Made by a program: the position numbers and the translations under genes
The notes under the pieces: model-generated
Databases searched by the model: none
Told to the model about the DNA's origin: nothing
Seen by the model: only the letters and a program-made list of their open reading frames with translations
NCBI RefSeq assembly: GCF_024198255.1
Contig: NZ_JAJVKW010000001.1
Location: forward strand, 1,116,001-1,180,000
Reading direction: 5' to 3'
Source: Myxococcus guangdongensis
GTDB taxonomy: Bacteria; Myxococcota; Myxococcia; Myxococcales; Myxococcaceae
DNA: 64,000 bases
Shown here: positions 52,105-61,497 of the stretch, one piece after another
Layout of the letters: every line of letters starts with the position of its first letter
How positions within the stretch are numbered: position 1 is the stretch's first letter

Positions 52105-52911
52105 TCAGCGCACCCGTGAGCCATGCGGCAGCGGGCCGCGCGTCTCCTCGGTGAACTCGAGGAACTGCTCCATCTGCCGCACGGACTCCTCGGTGGCCTC
52201 GGCCTCCGCGCTCAGCATGGTGAGCTGACGGTTGACCACCTCCGGGTCTCGAATGGCGATGGACTGCTCGTGCGTCAGCCGCATCATGTCCTCGATGCCG
52301 GCCAGCTGGTGGCTCACGACCTCGCGGCTCTCGCTCGCCTGTTCGAAGCGCGCCAGCCGCTTGCGCAGGATGTCCACCCGGTTCTGCTTCACGTCCTTCA
52401 ACCGGGGATTGGTCTCGCGCGCCACGTCCTCCTCCAGCTCGCGCACGTCCTTCTCCAGGTTCCCCCGGTCGGAGCTGTTGAGGTACGAGCGGTACTGGTT
52501 CAGCGTGGAGATGAGCCGCAGGAACGACGTCAGCAGCGCGTCCAGCCGCGGCTCGCTGTCGGACTCCAGCACCTTGCCACCCGGCAGCTTGCGGTAGTTG
52601 GCGAGGATCTTCTCCTTGAGCCCCACCAGCTGCTGGTAGTGCTCGCGCTGCGAGGGCGCCAGGTCCGCCAGCAGCGAGTCCACCGCCTTGCGCGCCGCCT
52701 CCGGGTCCGAGGGCTCACGCGAGCGGATCGCCCGCTGGAAGCGCGGCATCGACGAGAAGAGCGCCAGGTACAGCCCCTCCAGTCCCAGCGCGATGAGCGC
52801 CGGCAACGGCTCGCCCGTCACCGCCGCGGACGCCGCCGCCGTGCCCAGCCCCATCAGGTTGGCGGGCATCATGAATGCGGCCTTGATGTAGTTCGGAGAC
52901 TTCTTCGCCAC
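52105..52911 (-). CDS. coiled-coil protein with N-terminal membrane segment (PspA trio)
   Basis: 268 residues from GTG 52911. Residues 10-55 contain two hydrophobic stretches ([19 protein letters not shown] and [16 protein letters not shown]), suggesting a membrane hairpin. The rest is a long helical/coiled-coil region ([35 protein letters not shown]). No named family recognised. Third gene of a leftward unit after pspA and a solute-binding protein with gaps of only 43 and 39 bp. Confidence 0.82.
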   Translation of the reverse strand: MAKKSPNYIKAAFMMPANLMGLGTAAASAAVTGEPLPALIALGLEGLYLALFSSMPRFQRAIRSREPSDPEAARKAVDSLLADLAPSQREHYQQLVGLKEKILANYRKLPGGKVLESDSEPRLDALLTSFLRLISTLNQYRSYLNSSDRGNLEKDVRELEEDVARETNPRLKDVKQNRVDILRKRLARFEQASESREVVSHQLAGIEDMMRLTHEQSIAIRDPEVVNRQLTMLSAEAEATEESVRQMEQFLEFTEETRGPLPHGSRVR

Positions 52912-52950
52912 GTCCGACCTCCCCTGCCCGGCCGCTCGGTCGACTCTGCT

Positions 52951-54138
52951 TCAGGGACCTCGCGCCTCCGACACGTACTTCAACGCCCCCAGGTCCCTCG
53001 TATCCTCCGCGAGGGGCACCGGGGGTCCCTGCTTGAGCTTCTGGAAGAGCGCGGCGGCGCTCTGGTACAGCTCGTCATAGGTGACCGGCGCCTCGCCGGA
53101 AAGACCGAAGAACGCTCGATTGTCCGCCAGCGTCGCCGGCGGCGCACTGCGGATGGCCTCCGTCGGGTCTCCCAGGTACGGCGCCACCTCCCCCAACATC
53201 CTCGCCCCCGCCGCCGGGTCCTTCAGCACCGCCTGCCCCGCGTCCAGCATCCCTCGCAGCACCCGACGGACGGCGTCCGGGTAGCGCGCCGCGAAGTCAC
53301 CCCGCGCCACCAGCACCGTGGCCACCAGGTGCGGCGCGTCCGCCGTCGTCGCCAGCACCGCCCCGCCCCGGTCGCGCGCCGCCAGCTCCACGTCGCCCCA
53401 CAGCCCCACCACCGCGTCCGCGCGGCCCTCGCGCAGGGCCCGCCCCGCGTCCAGCGTCGACGGCAGGTCCACCCACCGCACGTCCGTCGTCCTCAGCCCC
53501 GCCCGCGCCAGCACCCACAGCGCGAAGTAGTGCGTGGAGCTGAACGGATAGACGCCCACGCGCTTGCCTCGCAGGCCCGCCAGGTCCGTGACGCCCACCG
53601 CCGCGAGCGCCTCCTGTCCCCGGCTGCGCCCCACCAACAGCAACGTGCGCGGCGCGGCGTCCCGCAGCCCCGGCGCCCACGACGCCAGCCGGTCCACCGA
53701 CAGGAAGCCCATGTCCACGCCGCCGTTCTCCGCGCCGATGGCCAGGGCCTGCCGCAGCTCCTCCTCCCGGGCGAAGAGCACCGCGCGCGCGTCCAGCGCA
53801 TAGGCCGTCTTCAGCACGCCCTGCGCCGCGCCTGGAGGCGCCGCCGGGTTGTCCAGGCTCGTCGCGCCACCGGCCGCCACCAGCAGGCTCGCCGCGGAGC
53901 CGCGCGCCGTGAAGCCGATGAGCACGGGCCGCAGCGGCACCGAGGCCACGTCCGCCACCGGGGCCGACACGCCCGCCGGGAAGTCACCGGGTGACAGCCG
54001 CACGGCCTCTCGCACCGAGGGGAAGAAGCGGGCCTGGAGGGTGTCCAGATATCCCATGCGGGACGCGACCACCCAGGCCGCGCCCAGCACACACAGGAAC
54101 AAGAAGAGGAAGAGACCTGGTCCGCGGTGGAGCTTCAT
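52951..54138 (-). CDS. SsuA/NMT1-type solute-binding-like protein
   Basis: 395 residues. N-terminal membrane anchor/signal (residues 8-26, [18 protein letters not shown]). The body has the fold pattern of ABC solute-binding proteins of the NMT1/SsuA group: [55 protein letters not shown]. No ABC permease or ATPase gene is next to it. Placed between pspA and a coiled-coil protein, it could act as a sensor, not a transporter part. Confidence 0.8.
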   Translation of the reverse strand: MKLHRGPGLFLFLFLCVLGAAWVVASRMGYLDTLQARFFPSVREAVRLSPGDFPAGVSAPVADVASVPLRPVLIGFTARGSAASLLVAAGGATSLDNPAAPPGAAQGVLKTAYALDARAVLFAREEELRQALAIGAENGGVDMGFLSVDRLASWAPGLRDAAPRTLLLVGRSRGQEALAAVGVTDLAGLRGKRVGVYPFSSTHYFALWVLARAGLRTTDVRWVDLPSTLDAGRALREGRADAVVGLWGDVELAARDRGGAVLATTADAPHLVATVLVARGDFAARYPDAVRRVLRGMLDAGQAVLKDPAAGARMLGEVAPYLGDPTEAIRSAPPATLADNRAFFGLSGEAPVTYDELYQSAAALFQKLKQGPPVPLAEDTRDLGALKYVSEARGP

Positions 54139-54181
54139 CCGTCAGTGTCCGGGGCTCTTCCCTTCTCCATGCGCCGACACG

Positions 54182-54919
54182 CTACTCGACGCCGACCTTC
54201 TTGCCGATGGTCTTCCCCGTCTGCCCGCTCACGTCGGACACCGGGGCGGGGCTGTCCATCATCCCCATCTCCATCTTGAACTGCTTCACCAGCTCGTTGG
54301 CCTGGATCTTCTCGGCCTCTTCTTCAATCTGCGCGGACTGGTGGTCCACCGACTCGAGCGCCATCTGCATGCGCGCCTCGTTCACGGCGGTGCGCTCCTC
54401 CACCTTGCGCAGCATCTCGTCGTGCGTCGAGTCGATGCCGGCGACGGTGAAGGACTCCATCGTGTCGGCCACCTTGGCCTGCCACTTGGCGCGACGCGCG
54501 TCCCGGATGGCCGTCATGGCCTCCGCCGTCTTCTTGTCCTTCTCCCGCATGAACGCCTTCTTGACGTTCAGCGCCTTCTCGTACGCCAGCTTCGCCGTGG
54601 CCAGCTGCGCCTCGTTGCGCTCCAGCGCTTCCTTCTCCACCTGGAGCTTCGTCGCGTACTGCGCCGCCAGGTCGTCACGACCCGCCTGGATGGCGGCCTT
54701 CACCTTGGCCGTCAGCCCGCGCACGTCGTCCTTGTACTTGGCGTTCTCCTTCTCGAGCAGCGTCACGTTCGCCCGAACCATGGCGATGGACTCGTTCATC
54801 TTCGGGACCTGGTCGTTCAGGTCACGGATGTTCTGCTCGAGGATGAGCTCCGGATCCTCGATGGAGGAGACGAAGAAGCCCGCGAAGCTGCGCAACGCCC
54901 TCTTGAGTCTGTCCCACAT
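54182..54919 (-). CDS. pspA: PspA/IM30 family protein
   Basis: 245 residues of almost pure coiled coil, beginning [19 protein letters not shown], an amphipathic start like PspA helix 0/1, and [20 protein letters not shown] typical of the family. PspA proteins polymerise on damaged inner membrane and limit proton leakage (ESCRT-III relatives). First gene of the trio; its promoter would lie in the divergent gap with the kinase at 55110. No PspF/PspB/PspC gene is nearby. Confidence 0.92.
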   Translation of the reverse strand: MWDRLKRALRSFAGFFVSSIEDPELILEQNIRDLNDQVPKMNESIAMVRANVTLLEKENAKYKDDVRGLTAKVKAAIQAGRDDLAAQYATKLQVEKEALERNEAQLATAKLAYEKALNVKKAFMREKDKKTAEAMTAIRDARRAKWQAKVADTMESFTVAGIDSTHDEMLRKVEERTAVNEARMQMALESVDHQSAQIEEEAEKIQANELVKQFKMEMGMMDSPAPVSDVSGQTGKTIGKKVGVE

Positions 54920-55109
54920 ATCGCTGGTCTACCTCCGTCCAGACCTACTTGCAGCCACCTTACACGAACTCCGGGGCGTGCAAGCAGCCGCAACCACCCC
55001 TCTGATCAGTGCTACGCGGACTCACCTAAGCCGATTGCCGACCACCCACAAGTCCACCCGCGCTTTCCCGCTCGCAAGCCCCACATGAGGGCCCTCGAGC
55101 CGCCACCCG

Positions 55110-56537
55110 GTGGGCTCCCCGGTTGGGGACTTGCTCCAGGGGCGCGAAGCGGGGAAAACCTCTCCCCGCGTGGACATCGCCCCGGGTTGGACCCACTCCT
55201 CCTACGATGAATCCCTGGCGAGGGCGGTGGATGCCCAGCGCCGGAGTGTCCTGGGCACGGGAGCGGCGGTGCGGCTGGTGGGCGCGTCGCTCTTCCTCGT
55301 CGTCACCACGACGCTCTGGCTGACGGGCGGCGAGGACTGGACGCCCTACCCGCTGCTGCTCGCGCCCTACGTGGGCGTGGCCGCCGTCCTCTTCTTCGTG
55401 AGGCACCGCCCGGAGGCCAGCTGGCTGGGGGTGCTGCAGGCCCCCGTGGACGTCGTGCTGGTGTACGGCCTCCAACACCTGGCGCTGCCCATCTCCCCGT
55501 TCCCCGCGGGCGTGGCGGGGTTCAGCCTGGGCCTCTTCGCGCTGGTGGTGACGCTCAGCGGCCTCACCCTGCGCCCCACCGTCGTCTACGGCACCGCCGC
55601 GCTGTCGTCCGTGGCCCAGGCCGCGCTGATGCGCGAGGCGGGCGTGGGCTGGGGCGCGGTGCTCATCGCCGTCGTCACGCTGATGATGGTGGCCGCGGTG
55701 AAGCACTACGGCACCGGGCGGCTGCGCGTGCTCGCCGGAGCCCTCACCCGCGTGGAGGTGGACCGCGCCCTGGAGGCCCGCCGCTTCCAGGAGGTGGAGG
55801 AGGCGCGGACCCTCATCGCCCGGCTGCTCGACGAGGAGCACGAGAAGAACGACGAGCTGCGCGCGCTCCAGCGCGACAAGGAGCTGCTCACCCAGTTCCT
55901 CGTCCACGACTTGCGCTCGCCGCTGTCGGCCCTGACGATGACGCTGTCGTGGATGCAGCAGGAGCTGCCCCAGGGGCCCCTCAACGAGTCCGCGCACACG
56001 GGACTGGCCGTCACCGCGCGCCTGGACCGCATGATCACCGACTTGATGGACGTGCCCCGGCTGGAGCAGGGGCGGCTGGCGCCCCGCAAGGTGCCGCTCG
56101 ACGCGTTCCGGCTCCTGGATGACGTGCGGCGCTCGCTGGAGAGCGTGGCCCGCGCGCGCCGGCTCACCCTGGACATCACCCTCCCCGAGGGGCTGGCCGT
56201 CCAGGGCGACGCGGACCTGCTCACGCGCGTCGTGGAGAACCTGGCCACCAATGCCCTGCGCTACGCGCCCACCGGCGGCAACGTGCGGCTGGAGGGCGGC
56301 GCCGACGCGAGAGGCCCCTGGCTGGCGGTGCACAACGACGGCCCCCCCATCCCCGCGGACCTGAGGGACAAGCTGTTCGACAAGTACGTGCAGGGCGCCC
56401 CGGAGCGCGACAGCCGCCGGGGCTACGGCCTGGGGCTGTACTTCGCCCGGCTGGCCACCGAGGCCCACGGCGGAAGGCTCGCCGTGGAGGACACGCCGGG
56501 CTGGCCCACCTCCTTCGTGGTGCGCCTGCCCGTCTGA
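55110..56537 (+). CDS. orphan membrane sensor histidine kinase
   Basis: 475 residues from GTG 55110; GTG 55170 is an alternative. Six hydrophobic segments at about 45-190 form a membrane sensor, then a linker coiled coil and the HisKA box [13 protein letters not shown] (His about 267), N-box [14 protein letters not shown] (about 379) and G-box [12 protein letters not shown] (about 440). Complete HK core, but no receiver gene beside it. It is divergent from the pspA unit and might sense membrane state. Confidence 0.9.
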   Translation: MGSPVGDLLQGREAGKTSPRVDIAPGWTHSSYDESLARAVDAQRRSVLGTGAAVRLVGASLFLVVTTTLWLTGGEDWTPYPLLLAPYVGVAAVLFFVRHRPEASWLGVLQAPVDVVLVYGLQHLALPISPFPAGVAGFSLGLFALVVTLSGLTLRPTVVYGTAALSSVAQAALMREAGVGWGAVLIAVVTLMMVAAVKHYGTGRLRVLAGALTRVEVDRALEARRFQEVEEARTLIARLLDEEHEKNDELRALQRDKELLTQFLVHDLRSPLSALTMTLSWMQQELPQGPLNESAHTGLAVTARLDRMITDLMDVPRLEQGRLAPRKVPLDAFRLLDDVRRSLESVARARRLTLDITLPEGLAVQGDADLLTRVVENLATNALRYAPTGGNVRLEGGADARGPWLAVHNDGPPIPADLRDKLFDKYVQGAPERDSRRGYGLGLYFARLATEAHGGRLAVEDTPGWPTSFVVRLPV

Positions 56538-56545
56538 CGTCGCCC

Positions 56546-57889
56546 TCAGCCCCGGGCGCGCTGCTTGCGGCGCTTGAGGATGCGCTCCACGTGGGAGTTC
56601 GCGCTGGAGAGGACCGACGCCGCGTCCAGCGTGGTGAGCACGCCGTCCTTGAGCACCGGCCGTCCGTCGATGAAGACGTGGGTGACGTCGCTGGAGCGCG
56701 CCGAGTGCACCAGCGGCACCAGCACGTCCTCCGGCGTGGGCCCCGCGTGCAGACCGCTCAGGTCCACGACGGTGATGTCCGCGCGCTTGCCGGACTCGAG
56801 CGAGCCCACCTCGTCCTCCAGCCCCAGCGCCCGCGCGCCGTGCAGCGTGGCCATCTCCAGCACCCGCATGGGCGTCATCGCCAGCGGGCCCACGCGCGGG
56901 TTGTGCATCACCGCCGCGAGCCGCATCTCGTGGAAGATATCCAGCGTGTTGTTGCAGGGCGCGCCGTCCGCGCCCAGCGCCACCGACACGCCGGCCTCGA
57001 GCAGCTCCGGCACCTTGGCGATGCCGGACGCCAGCTTCAGGTTGGAGCCGGGGCAGTGGCACACCACCGTCTGCGTCTCGCGCAGAATCTCCTGCTCCTC
57101 CGCGGACAGCCACACGCAGTGGGCCAGCGTCACGTGCCGGCCCGTGAGCCCCACCGTGTGGAAGAAGTCGACGTTGTCGCGGCCGCCCGTGTACTGGCGC
57201 ACCGCCTCCGTCTCCTTCGCGTTCTCGCTCGCGTGCGTGTGGATGCGCACGCCCTTCTCACGCGACAGCCGGGCCACCTCGCGCAGCAGCTCCGGCGTGC
57301 ACGACAACACGAAGCGCGGCGCGAAGGCGTAGCGCAGCCGTCCCTCGTGCGTGCCGTGCCACTTCTCCAGGAGCGACTGGCTCTCGGCGAGCGAGTCGGC
57401 GGTGGACTCACGAAGGCCCGCGGGCACGCTGGCGCCCGCGTCCATCATCGCCTTGCCACCCACCAGCCGGAACCCCGCGTCCCGCGCGGACTCGAAGACC
57501 GAGTCGTAGTGGTGCACGCTGCCCATGTCGAGCGCGGCCGTGGAGCCCGAGCGGATGAGCTCCGCGAAGGTCAGGTCCGCCGACGCGCGCATGGAGGCCG
57601 CGTCGTGGGAGGCCTCGTACGGCCAGATGCGCTCGCGAAGCCAGTCGAGCAGCTCCAGCCCGTCCGCGCGGCCGCGGAACAACGTCTGGCAGGCATGCAG
57701 GTGGCCATGGATGAGGCCGGGCAGCACCACCTTGCCCGTCACGTCCACCACGCGCCGCGTGCCCCGGGCCTTCAGGCCCCGGCCCACCTTCGCGATGCGC
57801 CCGTCCTGCACGAGCACGTCCGCGCCCACGAGCACCTCGCGCTCGCGGTTCATCGTCACCACGGTACCGCCGGTCAGAAGCAAATCCAC
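56546..57889 (-). CDS. amidohydrolase (nucleobase/nucleoside deaminase-like)
   Basis: 447 residues from GTG 57889. Metal site motif LIHGHLHACQ (H-x-H near residues 63-65), further His in RIHTHASENAKETEA and TLAHCVWL, and Asp in LGADGAPCNN, as in the SAH/MTA deaminase-chlorohydrolase group. The C-terminal composite-domain segment GSLESGKRADITVVDL is present. Likely deaminates a purine-type compound. It follows cytidine deaminase by 17 bp, which supports a nucleoside-salvage role. Confidence 0.88.
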   Translation of the reverse strand: MDLLLTGGTVVTMNREREVLVGADVLVQDGRIAKVGRGLKARGTRRVVDVTGKVVLPGLIHGHLHACQTLFRGRADGLELLDWLRERIWPYEASHDAASMRASADLTFAELIRSGSTAALDMGSVHHYDSVFESARDAGFRLVGGKAMMDAGASVPAGLRESTADSLAESQSLLEKWHGTHEGRLRYAFAPRFVLSCTPELLREVARLSREKGVRIHTHASENAKETEAVRQYTGGRDNVDFFHTVGLTGRHVTLAHCVWLSAEEQEILRETQTVVCHCPGSNLKLASGIAKVPELLEAGVSVALGADGAPCNNTLDIFHEMRLAAVMHNPRVGPLAMTPMRVLEMATLHGARALGLEDEVGSLESGKRADITVVDLSGLHAGPTPEDVLVPLVHSARSSDVTHVFIDGRPVLKDGVLTTLDAASVLSSANSHVERILKRRKQRARG

Positions 57890-57906
57890 GGGTACTCGCG
57901 CTCTCT

Positions 57907-58311
57907 CTAGAGGAAGTCCTTGGTGAAGGCGTGCGGCAGCAGCTCGCCCAGGGTGTAGCGCGCCTCGTCCCCGCTCGGGGAGCGGCTGCGCACGGGCAGG
58001 TGGGGCCCCGCGAACTCGGCCATCACCTGCCGGCACATGCCGCACGGGGGCACCGGCGCCGCGGGGTTGGCCACCACGGCCACCGCCACCGGCTGCTTGC
58101 GCCCCTGGGCCACGCCCGCGGCCAGGGCGTTGCGCTCGGCGCACACGGTGAGGCCGTAGGTCGCGTTCTCCACGTTGCAGCCCGCCACCACGGAGCCGTC
58201 CGCGTAGAGCACCGCGGCCCCCACGGGGAAGCGGGAGTACGGCACGTGCGCCCGCTCGCGCACCCGGGTGGCCTCCTCGTACAGCCGCTCCCAGGCAATC
58301 TCGTCCGCCAT
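57907..58311 (-). CDS. cdd: cytidine deaminase
   Basis: 134 residues from ATG 58311 (GGAGG at 6-8 nt upstream). Zinc site CAERNA (about residue 55) and PPCGMCR (about 90), with NVENATYG before it: the full CDA signature, normal tetrameric length. Converts (deoxy)cytidine to (deoxy)uridine. In an apparent operon with the amidohydrolase. Confidence 0.95.
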   Translation of the reverse strand: MADEIAWERLYEEATRVRERAHVPYSRFPVGAAVLYADGSVVAGCNVENATYGLTVCAERNALAAGVAQGRKQPVAVAVVANPAAPVPPCGMCRQVMAEFAGPHLPVRSRSPSGDEARYTLGELLPHAFTKDFL

Positions 58312-58345
58312 GTCGCCCTCCTCCAACAAGGTGCCGCGGGTGGAC

Positions 58346-58690
58346 TCAGCCCGGCTCGCCCGCCAGTCGCCGGTCATCCAGGTGGCGGGCGATGGCCAGC
58401 TCCGCCTCCACCGGCAGGTCCACGAAGCGCACGTGCGCCGCGGGCCCCTGGGGACCGTTCGTCACGTGGAGCACCTCGCCGCGGGCCTCGACCTCGTCGG
58501 GGAGGATGGGCAGATGGAAGCGCACCTCCACCTGGGCCCCCGCCTCCAGCCCCGGCCCGTTCCAGGCGCAGCCGCCAATGGACAAATCGCCCTCGCGTGT
58601 CTCGAACTCCGCCGAGCTGCCCACCCGGCGCACCTTCAGGCGCATGGGAATCCGGGGGGAGTCGCGCCGGTCCTCGGCCTTGTCGCTCAT
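58346..58690 (-). CDS. PilZ domain protein
   Basis: 114 residues from ATG 58690 (AGAGGAA 8 nt upstream; ATG 58711 possible). Motifs RRDSPRIPMRLKV (RxxxR) and DLSIGGCAW (D/NxSxxG) are those of c-di-GMP-binding PilZ domains. Single-domain, so it probably passes a c-di-GMP signal to a partner. Ends 34 bp before cdd. Confidence 0.92.
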   Translation of the reverse strand: MSDKAEDRRDSPRIPMRLKVRRVGSSAEFETREGDLSIGGCAWNGPGLEAGAQVEVRFHLPILPDEVEARGEVLHVTNGPQGPAAHVRFVDLPVEAELAIARHLDDRRLAGEPG

Positions 58691-59150
58691 CGAGTCGTTC
58701 CTCTCGGCCATCGCCGTTCCAGTCCTGCCACTCATGCCCGCGTCACCGTCGGAAGCGCCCGAGGGACGGCCCGCCTCCGGAGACATCCTCTCCGGAAGGT
58801 GCGCATCCACACCCGCTCCGCCCGCATGACACCTGGCATCCGTTGAAGTCCCGCCGGGGCGCACCCCGGCACGCGGCGCGCTCGAGGACACGTCACGGGC
58901 CCGCCCGGCCGCGCCAGCAGAAGCCCTGTCGGGAGGTCGAAGCCCGGGTGTGGCTTCCTCTCCCAGGCCCCCCGGCGAACGGCCCTCAGCGCGTCCGTCA
59001 CGTGTTCCTGATGCACCATCTGCCGCCCATCATACGCTTGCCCACCCGCCGGGGAGGCGCCGATTTTCATGGGTGACGCGGGTTTGCCCCAAGAATGTCT
59101 TGTACCGGGAGTGAGACACCTTGCGCCCCGCGTCGGAGCCCCGGGCCCGC
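58691..59150. other. intergenic region, 460 bp
   Basis: No supported gene. A leftward open frame from about 59022 down to 58732 (MVHQEHVTDALRAVRRGAWE) has a fair start context but drifts into Arg/Pro-rich sequence without typical codon use, so I do not call it. The region would contain the promoter of the PilZ-cdd-amidohydrolase group. Confidence 0.5.
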
Positions 59151-59561
59151 TCAGGGAGGGACACCCTGGCCCCGGGAGTCCCACCACTCCTCGCCGTAGC
59201 TGATGAAGATCTGCTCGCCGGGGTGGATGTCCCTCAGGGCGTAGAAGGTGAAGAGGTCCCGGTCCACCGCGCGGTAGTAGGCGGCGCTGGGCTCCTTGGC
59301 GTGGTTGTAGAGCATGCCGTAGCCCAGCACGAGCGCGACCCAGTCCCCCGCGGGCTGCTGCTCCCGGTCGCTCCAGCGAATCTGGAAGACGTAGTCGTCG
59401 AGCGGCGGGTGCCGCGTGTGCTTCTGCAGCACCTTGAGGTAGCGACACTCCTCGATGAGGTCGCCGGCCTTGATGAAGTCGTCGGTGAAGACGCCGTAGC
59501 CCCACTCGCAGGGCCGGACCTTCACACCTGGATGCACATACAGCGCTTCGCCCGTGTTCAT
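59151..59561 (-). CDS. stand-alone SET-domain protein
   Basis: 136 residues, essentially a whole SET domain and nothing else. Motifs: GYGVFTDDFIKAGDLIEE (N-terminal), GYGMLYNHAKEPSA (the N-H active-site motif, usually NHS in eukaryotes) and EQIFISYGEEWW (Tyr region). SET proteins methylate lysine using SAM. In bacteria the substrate is unknown. Lies between the PilZ region and the TetR gene with no coupled partner. Confidence 0.9.
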   Translation of the reverse strand: MNTGEALYVHPGVKVRPCEWGYGVFTDDFIKAGDLIEECRYLKVLQKHTRHPPLDDYVFQIRWSDREQQPAGDWVALVLGYGMLYNHAKEPSAAYYRAVDRDLFTFYALRDIHPGEQIFISYGEEWWDSRGQGVPP

Positions 59562-59628
59562 GCGCCCCTGCCGTTGGCGCGCGCGAAGATGCCTCTTTCC
59601 GGGGCGGAGGAGAAGACTTGAGCGAGGC

Positions 59629-60237
59629 TCAGGTCGGCCACGCCAGCAGCGACGTCCGGGCCACGCGCCGCAGCGACTCGCGGCTGGCCCCGGTGGCGGC
59701 CTGCACGGCCATCCCCTGCGTGACGGTGGTGAAGTAGCGCGCCAGGTCCGCGCAGTCGACGTGCGCGGGGACGTCTCCCTCGCGTTGGCCCCGCTCCAGC
59801 CGCTCGCGCAGGGCCTGCTCCCCCGCCGCGCGCCGGGCCGCCAACTCCCCCTGGATGGGCGCCGCGTCCGCCCCGCTCACCAGCGCGCCCTGCACCGTGA
59901 TGCAGCCCTTGGGCTCGCGGGGCAGCGTCTGCGCGTCCGCCAACCCCAGGAGCAGATGCTCCACGGCGGCCTTGGCCGTCGGCTTCTCGAAGGCGTCGCG
60001 GTAGAGGCACAGGTGGCGCTCGACGTAGCGGTCCAGCGCCTTGCGGAACAGGGACTCCTTGTTCCCGAACGCCGCGTAGAGGCTGGGCCGGTTGATGCCG
60101 AGCTCCTCCGTCAGGTCCGACAGCGAGGTGCCCTCGTAGCCCTGCCGCCAGAACAGGCGCAGCGCACGGTCCAACGCCTCATCCACGTCGAAACCCCGGG
60201 GACGCCCCACCGGGGCGGCTGCCGTCTTTGGTTTCAT
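59629..60237 (-). CDS. TetR family repressor
   Basis: 202 residues from ATG 60237. HTH at about 33-58 (GYEGTSLSDLTEELGINRPS, then LYAAFGNKE), an N-terminal GRPRGFDVDEALD, and a C-terminal ligand domain. Divergent from the SDR gene with two palindromic sites in between, so it very likely represses the SDR gene and itself. Confidence 0.93.
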   Translation of the reverse strand: MKPKTAAAPVGRPRGFDVDEALDRALRLFWRQGYEGTSLSDLTEELGINRPSLYAAFGNKESLFRKALDRYVERHLCLYRDAFEKPTAKAAVEHLLLGLADAQTLPREPKGCITVQGALVSGADAAPIQGELAARRAAGEQALRERLERGQREGDVPAHVDCADLARYFTTVTQGMAVQAATGASRESLRRVARTSLLAWPT

Positions 60238-60249
60238 ACCGTTCGATAC
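60237..60249. promoter_or_regulatory. weak third operator-like site over tetR start
   Basis: TACCGTTCGATA-type half-sites overlap the tetR start codon and resemble half of the main palindrome (TACCG). Low confidence. Confidence 0.2.
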
Positions 60250-60287
60250 TAATCCCCTTGACCCGGGCCGGCCAGGGCTCCATATCT

Positions 60288-60301
60288 GTACCGGCCGGTA
60301 C
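60288..60301. promoter_or_regulatory. palindromic TetR operator 1
   Basis: GTACCGGCCGGTAC is a perfect 14-bp palindrome in the divergent tetR/SDR gap, 51 bp from the tetR start. Confidence 0.65.
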
Positions 60302-60362
60302 GAATTCACTGCGTGCGGCTCGCGTGTCCCGCGCGAAGCGCGCCCGGCGTGCGTCCAATTCA

Positions 60363-60376
60363 GTACCAACTGGTAC
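60363..60376. promoter_or_regulatory. palindromic TetR operator 2
   Basis: GTACCAACTGGTAC shares the GTACC...GGTAC half-sites of operator 1 (75 bp away) with a changed centre. It ends 10 bp before the SDR ribosome site, a position suited to repress the SDR gene. Confidence 0.65.
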
Positions 60377-60399
60377 ACAACCCCTGAAGGATGACGAAC

Positions 60400-61149
60400 A
60401 TGTCGAAGAAGCTCGCAGGCAAGGTGGCGCTGGTGACGGGTGGCTCGCGGGGCATCGGCGCGGCGACGGCGCGGGCGCTCGCGCGGGAGGGCGCGGACGT
60501 GGCCATCAGCTACGTGGCGTCGGCGGAGAAGGCGCAGGCGCTGGTGCGGGAGCTGGAGTCCGAGGGGGTGAAGGCCGCGGCCTTCAAGGCCGACCAGGCG
60601 GTGGCGACGGAGGCGGCGAAGGTCATCCAGGCCGTCACCGAGCGCTTCGGCCGGTTGGACATCCTGGTGAACAACGCGGGCGTGGCGACGCAGAGCCCCA
60701 TCGACGACGCACAGCGCGACGTGGCGGTGCTGGACCGGCAGCTCCAGGTCAACGTCACGGGCGTCATCGCGGCCATCCGCGAGGCGGTGAAGGTGATGGG
60801 CGAGGGAGGGCGCATCATCACCGTGGGCTCGAGCATCACGGGCCGCGTCGGCATGCCTGGGATGGCGGACTACACGGCGACGAAGGCGGCGGTGGTGGGC
60901 TACAGCAAGGGCGTGGCGAGGGACCTGGGCGCGCGAGGCATCACCGTCAACGTGGTGCAGCCGGGCTTCACGGACACGGACATGTCCGCGGGGCTGGAGC
61001 CGCACAAGCCCGCCATCAACACGACCATCCCCCTGGGGCGCTTCGGCCGTCCCGAGGAGGTCGCCGAGAGCATCGTGTTCCTCGCCGGACCGGGCGCCTC
61101 GTACATCACCGGCGCCGTGCTCGACGTCGACGGTGGACAGGGCGCTTGA
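60400..61149 (+). CDS. SDR family oxidoreductase regulated by TetR
   Basis: 249 residues from ATG 60400 (GAAGGA 8 nt upstream; ATG 60391 in frame has no spacing). TGGSRGIG, NNAG, VGSSITGR Ser and YTATK pair are intact, closing DVDGGQ. Belongs to the classical 3-oxoacyl-reductase-like SDR group. Substrate unknown; probably relates to the compound sensed by the divergent TetR. Confidence 0.92.
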   Translation: MSKKLAGKVALVTGGSRGIGAATARALAREGADVAISYVASAEKAQALVRELESEGVKAAAFKADQAVATEAAKVIQAVTERFGRLDILVNNAGVATQSPIDDAQRDVAVLDRQLQVNVTGVIAAIREAVKVMGEGGRIITVGSSITGRVGMPGMADYTATKAAVVGYSKGVARDLGARGITVNVVQPGFTDTDMSAGLEPHKPAINTTIPLGRFGRPEEVAESIVFLAGPGASYITGAVLDVDGGQGA

Positions 61150-61497
61150 GCACGACGGAGTGAGGAGCCTTCATGGCGCGAGCGGTCCGACGAGGGACCG
61201 CTCGGCCCAGGCGGCCTCCCCCACGTCACTCGGCCGGGAGCGCATCGGCAAGCCGCAGAAGACGGCTCCGTGCTCCAAGCGCGTGCCAGGCGCACTGCCG
61301 AGGCCGCGAACACGGAGCGCTTCACCGCGTCGCGGAAAGGGGCTCCTCACTCCAAGCCCGCTGCCTCGTACTCGAGACATCGCTGACACGGAGCGAGGCA
61401 CCGCCTCGTGAAAGGGGCTCTCCACTCCGGGGTTGCGGCCTCACGCCCTCGCGCGAGGCCGTAAACACAATCGGCGGGGCACCGCGCCCCTCCCCAC
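61150..61497. other. intergenic region, 348 bp, between convergent genes
   Basis: Separates the SDR stop from the thymidine phosphorylase stop. It contains two degenerate direct repeats (see the repeat entry) and GC-rich sequence. I see no gene and no clear terminator. Confidence 0.6.
61310..61428. repeat. two degenerate 44-bp direct repeats
   Basis: Copy 1 (61310-61353) and copy 2 (61386-61428) both begin ACACGGAGCG and share GAAAGGGGCTC and CACTCC with similar middle parts, about four-fifths identical by eye. A shorter related piece, GGCTCCGTGCTCC, occurs earlier near 61264. The origin is unknown. Confidence 0.6.

Noticed and set aside
58732-59022. Leftward open frame MVHQEHVTDALRAVRRG...
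   Set aside because: Fair start but Arg/Pro-rich continuation, falling third-position GC and no family pattern; left as intergenic.
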